This document shows positions 56,912-64,000 of a DNA stretch of 64,000 bases, piece after piece; positions within the stretch are counted from its first letter, which is position 1, and every line of letters begins with the position of its first letter. The stretch lies in the NCBI GenBank assembly GCA_900312665.1, contig ONZQ02000005.1, positions 598,119 to 662,118 of the forward strand, given 5' to 3'. The notes below the pieces were generated by a model that was not told the origin of the DNA, did no database searches, and was given only the letters and a program-made list of their open reading frames with translations. The translations under genes and the position numbers were made by a program. The DNA comes from Cephalotrichum gorgonifer. Taxonomy: Eukaryota; Ascomycota; Sordariomycetes; Microascales; Microascaceae.

Positions 56912-59900
56912 CTAGAAGTCGTCCTCGTCGGAGAAGACCTCCTCACCCCTCTTCCTCCGGGCCATCCTGTCCTTCTTCTTCTTCCGCAGCTCGCTGGACG
57001 AGAGCTTGACCTTCTTCTTAGTCGCGGTGATCTTGTTGCCCATGGCATCGAACTTGTCCTCCTCGTCGCCATCATCGGCAGCAAGGCGGGGTCCGGAACC
57101 CTGGCCAGAGACCCAGTTGTGACCGGAAGGCGTCATCTTGCCGTCCATGCAGGCCCACACCTCGTCGGTGAGATCCTGGGTGAACTCGGCGGAGTGAGTG
57201 ATGATGATGACACCACCCTCGAACTCCTTGAGCGCCTTGGAGAGCGCACCGAGCGAGTCACGATCGAGATAGTTGGTCGGCTCGTCGAGCACGATCAAGT
57301 GGGGCCTCTGCCACGAGCAGGCAGCGAGCACGACCTTGACACGCTGACCACCAGACAGACCGCGCATACGCGAGTGAGACACGAGCTCGGCGTCGAGGCC
57401 GAAGTTGGCAGCGTGGTCCTCAATCTCGCGGCGGACGAGGGGGCGGAACTGACCGGAGGCGAGTGCCTCCTTCATGTCGACCTCAGCGACCATCTTCTGG
57501 TGGGAGGCGAGCAGCTCGTTACGGGGCAGCCAGGCGTTGTCGGCAGTCATCATGGGAATCCACTTCTCGTTCTTCATGCCGATGTTCTCGCCGAGCGTGA
57601 ACGAACACTCGTACTCGTACGAGTTCTTGAACTTCCTGCGGCTGTGGATGGCGACGACGCGGCGCTCAGTGCCCTCGATCTTGAAGATCCTGTCCATGGC
57701 CTTCTCGTCCTCATCGGTGATGATCTTGTTGGCACGATCCATAGTCTCGCGATCCTCACCAGTCTGGAAACGCCACTGGATGTACTCCGAGGGGGTCTTG
57801 TCGAGATGGTTATCAATGTGCGCGAAAGCGTGCTGCTTGATGTACGCAATCCTGATGTTCTCGTGCTGGTAGATCTCACCCTTGGTGGGGATGAGCTCAC
57901 CAGTGAGCACGTTGATGAGGGTCGACTTGCCGGCACCGTTGGGGCCAATGACGGCGATACGGGAGCCGAGCGAGCACTGGAAGGAGATGTCGTTGATCTG
58001 GGGCTTCTCGGTGCCGGGGTACTGGAAGCTCATCTTGGTGGCACGGAGGATGGCCTTGGCCTTGGTCTTAACACCCTCAAGGAAACCGGGGGCGGGGAAC
58101 TTGAAGGAGATCTCGGAGGCGCCGAGCTCGTAGTAGGACTTGGCGGAGGGGCACTTCTTGACGAACTCCTTGAGGTTACCCTTGTAACGCTTGAGCTTGA
58201 AGCGCTCGTAGTGGATGATGTGCTGGCACACGTTGTCGAGGAAGCCGCTGTCGTGGGAGACGATGATGGACGTGCAGGGGGAGTTCTTGAGGTAGTCCTC
58301 GAGCCACTTGACGTTCTTCACGTCGAGATGGTTGGTGGGCTCGTCGAGCAGCAGAATATCGGGGTTCTCGAAGACGGCACGGCAGAGCGCGAGCTTCATC
58401 TTCCAACCACCAGAGAGGGCGGAGATCATGCCCTCAATCATGCCCTTGGTGAAGCCGAACTCGTCGAGCTGCTTAATAACATCCTCCTTGCTGATGTCCA
58501 CGTTGGCCTCGGCGAGCTTCTTCAGCGTCCAGTCGATGGTCGTCATCTCAGTGTCGGCGGAGTCGAGGTCGTGCTCGACGAAGACGGTCTTGACCTCGGA
58601 CTGCTTGGGGAAGCCCTCGACCTGCTCGTTGTTGATAGCGCGCATGAGAGTAGACTTGCCCGAACCGTTAGGGCCGCAAAGACCGTAGCGCTGGCCACGC
58701 TTGAGGCGGAGGTGGGTCTGGTTGAGAAGGATCTTGGCACCGTAGGCGAGAGAGAACGTGCAGTTGCAGAGGTCCTCGCCAACCTCATCATCCTCCTCCT
58801 CCTCGGCGGCGGCAGCAGCACCGGGAGAGGCGGCCATGCGGAAGGTCTCGACGGTGGCCTGAGCGTCGGCGTCGCCGACGATGACAGCGAGGTAGGGCTT
58901 GATGTTCTGAGCCCAGGGGGCGGCGTCGACCTCCTTCTCGTCAATGAGCTGGCCGGCAATGGCGGCAGCGTACTCAACGACGGCAGAGAGTTTCTCGGCC
59001 TTGGCGGCGTACTTGCCGGAGAGAACCTCCTTGAGCTTGGCGAGGACGATCTTGATGTCGCCGTCGTCGCGGGGCTCGGGGATCTTGCCATCCTTGACCT
59101 CACCGACGCGCTCGAGGGTCTCGAGGGCGGTCTTGGTCTTGCCACGGGCCTCGGGGTCGGCAAGAATCTCGAAGTTCTTCTGGAGGGCGGGCATCATCTT
59201 GGGCAAGAAGGGAGCGACGACGTTGGGGTCGTCGACGAGCTTACACATGTTGTCGACGATGACGGCAGACTTACGCTTGATGGCGGTCTCACGCTCGCTG
59301 AGACCACGATCGAGCAGGGGCACCATGAGGGCGAGAGTGGGGGCTTGCACCTCAGTGACGAAGGTGGTGGCACCGAGAAGGTGGACGGTCTCGGGGACGT
59401 TCTCGGGCTTAGCAATACACTTGATAAGCTCGGGGATGAAGCGCTCGATATCCTTGTTGACGATCAGGGCGCAGAGCTTCTCCATCGTCACGTAGGCGCG
59501 GTCCTTGACGTCCTTCTTGGTGTCCCACATCGCCTCAGAGACGACGGGGATGAGACCAGCGACGCGGAAAGAAACCTGGGTGGGGGAGGCCTTGACAAGG
59601 GCATCGAGGAAGTCGAGGGCGAGGATCTTCTCCTGCCACTTCTGGGCGGAGGTGACGGACTCGCTCACGACGGGGAGAACGGCCTTGATGGCGTTGGGGT
59701 TGATGGCCTCCGCGATGGCGAGGGCGGTGGCGTTGGCCTCAGCCTTGACGGCGGCGATCTTGTCAGCCGCGGCGGCGAAGACGCCGGGAAGGAGATCGAC
59801 GAAGTAAGGCTCGACATTGGCCGCGACCTCGGAGTGCTCGGCGATGGACCTAATCGCGACCAGGGCCTTTTCACGGCCAGCGGCATCCTTCTTGTTGGTA

Positions 59901-60624
59901 AGCTGCTTCACGAGAGCCTCGATCGTCCTGTGGCGGAAAAAAAAAGCAGGTTAGCCATTTGATACTCCCAAAATTTTTAAAAATGAGAGCGAATGCGGCA
60001 GGTGGTGTGCTATTTTGAGAGCGCCAAGAAATTCTGCCGCTGTTGATGGTGGTGGGGTGTGGAGGGGGTAGAGCCCGGTTTTGTTTTTCTCGCCGCACAA
60101 GGAAGAGGCGGGGTTGTTCATTGGTGGGGCGGAGGGGCGGGGTGTAAAGTGAGGGGTGTGGAGGGGCATTATGGAGGGGGCGTGGCAACCGCTTATGGGC
60201 AAAGGAAAAATTTTCGATGCCCATCATCCGGTTTCGCCAGTGGCTAGCCAGCTAGAAATAAATGGCGCCCTGCATAAACCCCCCAAAAAGGTGTGCGATA
60301 AGGCCAAGGCGATGCGAGCCCTCTGATCGCCACACCTTCGTGGAGGGAAAATGCCCCCCAAAAATGTGCTTTTTGCGAGGGGAGTGTGTGATGGGGATCA
60401 AGTCCGGGTTTGGGGGTCTCCACGACCGCCTCAAAAAGGACCATGCAAGGATAAAAAGTGTTGGGTATGACTTACTTGGTGGGGGCGGCGCCATCCTCGA
60501 TGCGCCCGTTGAGGAACGAGGCGAGGGCGATGGAAGCCTCCTTAGTGGCGGCGGCATCCTTGGAGACGGAGAGCTGGGACATCAGCTGGTCAAGGACCTT
60601 GACGGACTGCGCGTTCTCGGCCAT
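56912..60624 (-). CDS. tef3: Translation elongation factor 3 (ABC-F ATPase)
   Basis: Fungal-specific ribosomal ATPase that helps release E-site tRNA during elongation. Exon 1 (60624-60476) and exon 2 (59927-56912) join in a Lys codon to give 1,054 residues, normal for the family. HEAT repeats fill the first 300 or so residues (SIAEHSEVAANVEPYFVD; VTMEKLCALIVNKDIERF). The first ABC cassette has GPNGSGKST (about 468), ALSGGWKMKLALCRA and LLDEPTNHLD. The second has GPNGAGKST (about 715), the chromodomain-like insertion, LSGGQRVKVVLAACSW and VLDEPTNYLDRDSLGAL. The C-terminus is lysine-rich (KKKVKLSSSELRKKKK) ending EEVFSDEDDF. The first intron is 548 nt, far longer than others here. Codon use is strongly biased, as expected of a highly expressed gene. 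Confidence 0.97.
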
Positions 60625-63600
60625 CTTGAATGTGTGTTGTAGGTGGGTATTAGGGGGTATCGTGTGTCGTTTATTGCTCTATTCGTTCGCCCGTCTATAT
60701 GCGGTTTCGTGAAACGTCGAAAATGCCGTGACAAGAAATTCGTAACGAGGTGTCGAGAAGAAAGAAACCCGAACAAGCGGTTTTCTGTTCTGGGGGAGAG
60801 AAAGTGTGGTCGACAAGGACACACTTGAGGGGAGGGAGTGTTGGTTTGTTTCCTTGGGGGTTTAAGGATGTTTCCCTGAGGATGATGGGTGGAAAGGAAA
60901 GAAGGTGGATTGTTGGAAGGAGGAAAAAATCGACCAGCCGAGCGGATGGGAGGCGGGAGGCCTTTTATTATCTGTCTACTCGGGGGGACCGCCACTACAA
61001 GACGAGCCAAACTCAACTTGCCTTACCCCTCGAATTTTTTTTTTATTTTTTGTATTTTTTTCCACCCTACCCCTCCCTAACTTTTGGTCGATTTCAGGGT
61101 TCCCCATAGTTTTCAGCAACCAAAATAGAGTTGCTGATTGGGCGCGTCAGGCTAAGCCCCACTATACATGGCTGAGGTATCTGTACTTCCGAGAGGCATT
61201 ACCCCCCCTTCCGATCCACATCCTTGTCCATGTTCCCGCTTCCACCGCCTTCAAGTTGCCCCTCGCTACCGTCCCGAAGTGGGCGACCTGGCATTCCCGC
61301 TTATCGCTCCTTATCAACGCTACTAGTCCGTAAGAGGTAAGATTACTGGGGCGGTGAAGGAATTTTTTTCATGCGGATGCCGGATCCTGCTCGTACTTGT
61401 GTTGGGTGTCGTTCATCCCACCAAGAAGGACTCCAGAATATATTCGCAAGACTACGTACTATGGAGTACGCCAGTAATATTGAACACAGCTGCGTAGCTG
61501 TCGTTGACGGGAATATCTTGTCTGGGGCGGTGGGATACTCTTGGCGGATCCCCCACAATCCTGGACAGTCCGTGTGCCCTTGGCCCTGGCTCACAAGTCG
61601 AATTAGGAATGTGAAGCTTGGGCTCTTGTAACAGATCGAGGCAATCCCCACTAGTAATGCTACTCCATGGGCCCATACTTAGAGGGGAACTACTCGTACT
61701 CCTTCTTGGATATAGGTTCCCTAGGGGCGCGATTTCTTTTCTTGTTGTGCTGGTTGGTCGGGAAACCCAGAAGGGGACATTGCTCCGGAGGCTGGCGGGA
61801 TGTTCCCAAGCTTGTCCCAAGTAGATCGCTGGATTTGCCGTCCTATATTCGAGAACTCATCGCCCAGACACCAGACATATCATACCCTCGATCAGCTTCG
61901 TGGTGCTTGTACAAGGGAGTCAGCGTCATTTCTATCCGTCCCCTGCACTTCCCTTGCTTGGTAGATCGACTTCTGTGTGCGTGAGGGACGAGAAACCCTT
62001 GTTCAATTTCAATGTTTCCCCCCTGCCCTTGTCTTTATCCTTGCTTGGCCTCGGCCACCGTTATCAACCCAATACGATGCCTAGACTCGATAAACCCCAC
62101 ATGTATAACAGCTCCCTCCGGCCCCCGGCCCCGGGTCCGGGCCCGGGACAATGCACTGAGCTCACTCCGTAAAATGGTCCCGCCTCTCTTCAAGCCCGGC
62201 GTCATTTTTATTAATAGTATATGTAGTGCTCCATAGGTCCGGAGTGCCTCCATCCCGTACGGGTACCTTCGTATACTTGTCGTGCTTGGGCTGATGTCAA
62301 CGATGTACGAGTGCTGAAAGTGAGACCTGTGTTTTAGTCGGTACGCGGCAGGAACAGGGTCTCAGCCACGAGGGCGAGCCGTTCGGCTATCCCCAAGGAA
62401 CTCTTCTTCCATAATATTTGGAACGTTTCAATGTGATTGATTACGGGTAGGCTTCACCCCCTCGATTTCTGATGTGTGTCCCACGCAGAGTGCCGAGGGA
62501 CAGTTTACACTTCAGCGAACTACACCAAGGGTAGGCTTGTAACTGTACATGCCCAGTTACCACGACCAATGTTCCCCTCCAAAGGCAAAGATCATTTTCT
62601 CACCCGTCGCACAAAGGCGCAGGAATGCGCAGAAGGCTCCAGCCACAAGCCCGTCGGCTCGCCCGATCAGGAGCAAATAAGAACGCCCCAGAAATAAGAA
62701 GAGCTACCTTACTGGATCACTACATGTATTACAGGAATAGAATAGCCCAACGCGAAACCAAATAGTACCAACGTGGCCTCTCCGGAGCTACTCGCACCAA
62801 CTACCTTACACTAAACAAGCACGATGTATCGAGACCTTGCCAACATGTATATCCGGCGAAACCCAAGCCCTCTTCCCGCCCCAAATTTTTATGGAACTTT
62901 CCGGAGACTACGCTTTCGCCACCACAAAACCTTAGTAGGAAGAAACGTTCCGGAAACATTCCTCTAATTCCTGTGTCCATGTCGAGGCCAACAGGAAGAG
63001 AGGGCAAAAAAAAAAGAAGCCTAGCACCAATACGCTGCTTCTCTGACCTTTTTTTTCCCTTCTCACTTCCTTGGCCTTTTCTGGGGCCGGAAGGGGGAGA
63101 GAAGACTTCCTCACCGCCTTTACTCTTGCTCTCGTCATTCCGCTGAGCCACCCCCCCTCCTATTCTTCCCTCCCCCCACACGCCCCCTCCCCTTCTGTAG
63201 CTGCGCTGAAGGAGGACGGCAGTGTCTTACTGCTGTGCCTGAGGCGAGAACGGTTCTCATCCAATCGACAGGGAGCATGTTGAGATCTCACCCTCCTTTC
63301 CAGCCCCCTCCCACCCATTCTGCAAGATACGTTGGGTACGGCCCACGATACGCCCATCGGGAAAACTCCGATGTATTTCCAAGTTTGACCCTCCCTGTGT
63401 GCTAGCCGGAAACTCGCTCGAGTCGCAACGAAAAATCCGCCACGGGCCTACCCGCCACGGTTACCTCCGATCGGAACTCACGTCTAGTGGCGTGGCGATG
63501 GCGGGCGCCAGTTCAAGTTCCCCCACATATTTGGCTGCCACAGGTGGTTTGACCTTCTGAGCTTATTACCATTTCAATGGGACTCAGTGGCGCGGATAGT

Positions 63601-64000
63601 TCCCTGTAGGTAACTGCAGGGCTGAAAGTCGATGCGATAGGACTAGAAGCTTCTGGCCTTGCTTTTTCTCCCACGTCACTTACACCAAGGCCGCGAGCCT
63701 CTGGAGAGCGGACCATGCAAGTGAGCGGTTCAAGTGTGGGGCCCCGGATTGTTATGTTACCGTCCTCCGCAATCCCGGCCGCGGGCCGGAGTGTGACTCT
63801 GACGCTGCAAGGCTCGAGTGGAGATATCAAACCTCCCTCTCCATCTTCTCCACCTCCATCGCTGGCTTCGAGCGGGACAGCTGCGATCAAAGAGGCTTTG
63901 AAATCCCCTGTGCAGGACACGAGGCGACACTCCTCTCGGTCCACGAATACATTACCGAGCATGTATTTATTGCATATCCTTTTTTTGTGCTTTATTTTCC
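60625..64000. other. Right-end 3.4 kb, no confident gene
   Basis: The first part is elongation factor 3 promoter and leader, with CT/TA-rich stretches and a T-rich run near 61027-61058. From about 61.1 to 63.5 kb only short, overlapping frames occur on both strands. A possible partial exon lies at 63513-63962 near the window edge. Confidence 0.45.
63513..63962 (-). CDS. Possible gene fragment at window edge
   Basis: A 149-codon minus-strand frame that may be the C-terminal part of a gene entering from beyond 64000, or chance. It is rich in Ser, Glu, Gly and Pro with no domain I recognise. It contains a plausible donor (GTAAGTGACG near 63670-63679), so it might be an internal exon. I would not rely on it without the next sequence. 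Confidence 0.25.
   Translation of the reverse strand: MLGNVFVDREECRLVSCTGDFKASLIAAVPLEASDGGGEDGEGGLISPLEPCSVRVTLRPAAGIAEDGNITIRGPTLEPLTCMVRSPEARGLGVSDVGEKARPEASSPIASTFSPAVTYRELSAPLSPIEMVISSEGQTTCGSQICGGT

Noticed and set aside
57119..59962. 947-codon plus-strand frame opposite elongation factor 3
   Set aside because: It mirrors the third-position bias of EF3. Its translation is a Leu/Val/Gly/Asp/Glu-rich shadow with no domain, whereas the minus strand is plainly EF3.

Overview
The window looks like nuclear DNA from a filamentous ascomycete (Pezizomycotina). Most genes carry short GT-AG introns (about 55-140 nt) with CTAAC/CTGAC-type branch sites. The gene families are fungal: translation elongation factor 3, an RTA1 family exporter, a Zn2Cys6 regulator, an Rtc5-like TLDc protein, an AtaL/DUF1857 protein and PAN-like secreted proteins. 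Coding exons are GC-rich and GC-skewed at third positions; spacers are richer in AT. I cannot name a genus. I found no rRNA, tRNA, CRISPR array, phage or intact transposon. Exon boundaries were worked out by hand from splice signals and reading phase; I ran no searches.

Layout. 0.7-10 kb: a SulP sulfate permease (+), a secreted PAF-acetylhydrolase-like esterase (-) divergent from a Zn2Cys6 regulator (+), and an intronless ClC chloride channel/exchanger (-). 11-21 kb: a secreted seven-exon GMC oxidoreductase (-), a 14-cysteine secreted protein (+), a DUF1857 protein (+), a Golgi-type family 8 glycosyltransferase (-) and an Rtc5-like TLDc protein (-). 22-25.3 kb: GMP synthase (-), split into about 19 exons. 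25.3-38.7 kb: a looser stretch with small hypothetical genes, a histidine-rich surface protein with a duplicated CEPHGDHWHC motif, an N2227-type methyltransferase with a signal-like leader, and a single-pass PAN-like membrane protein. 38.7-46 kb: mostly gene-poor, with an RTA1 protein and a small secreted protein.

46-60.6 kb: the most striking gene, a predicted 2,023-residue, 11-exon protein with five successive cytochrome b5-like modules. Each module is cut by a phase-1 intron just after the same V/I-Y-x-L/I/V motif, and only the third keeps the HPGG/His heme-ligand pair. Downstream, and convergent with it, lie two housekeeping genes on the minus strand: Emw1/TTC27-like TPR protein and elongation factor 3. 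The last 3.4 kb has no confident gene.

The genes do not form an obvious single pathway. No polyketide synthase, NRPS or terpene cyclase is present, so this is not a classic secondary-metabolite cluster. It reads as ordinary chromosome with housekeeping genes (GMP synthase, EF3, Emw1, Rtc5, ClC, sulfate permease) mixed with secreted or surface proteins and lineage-restricted genes.
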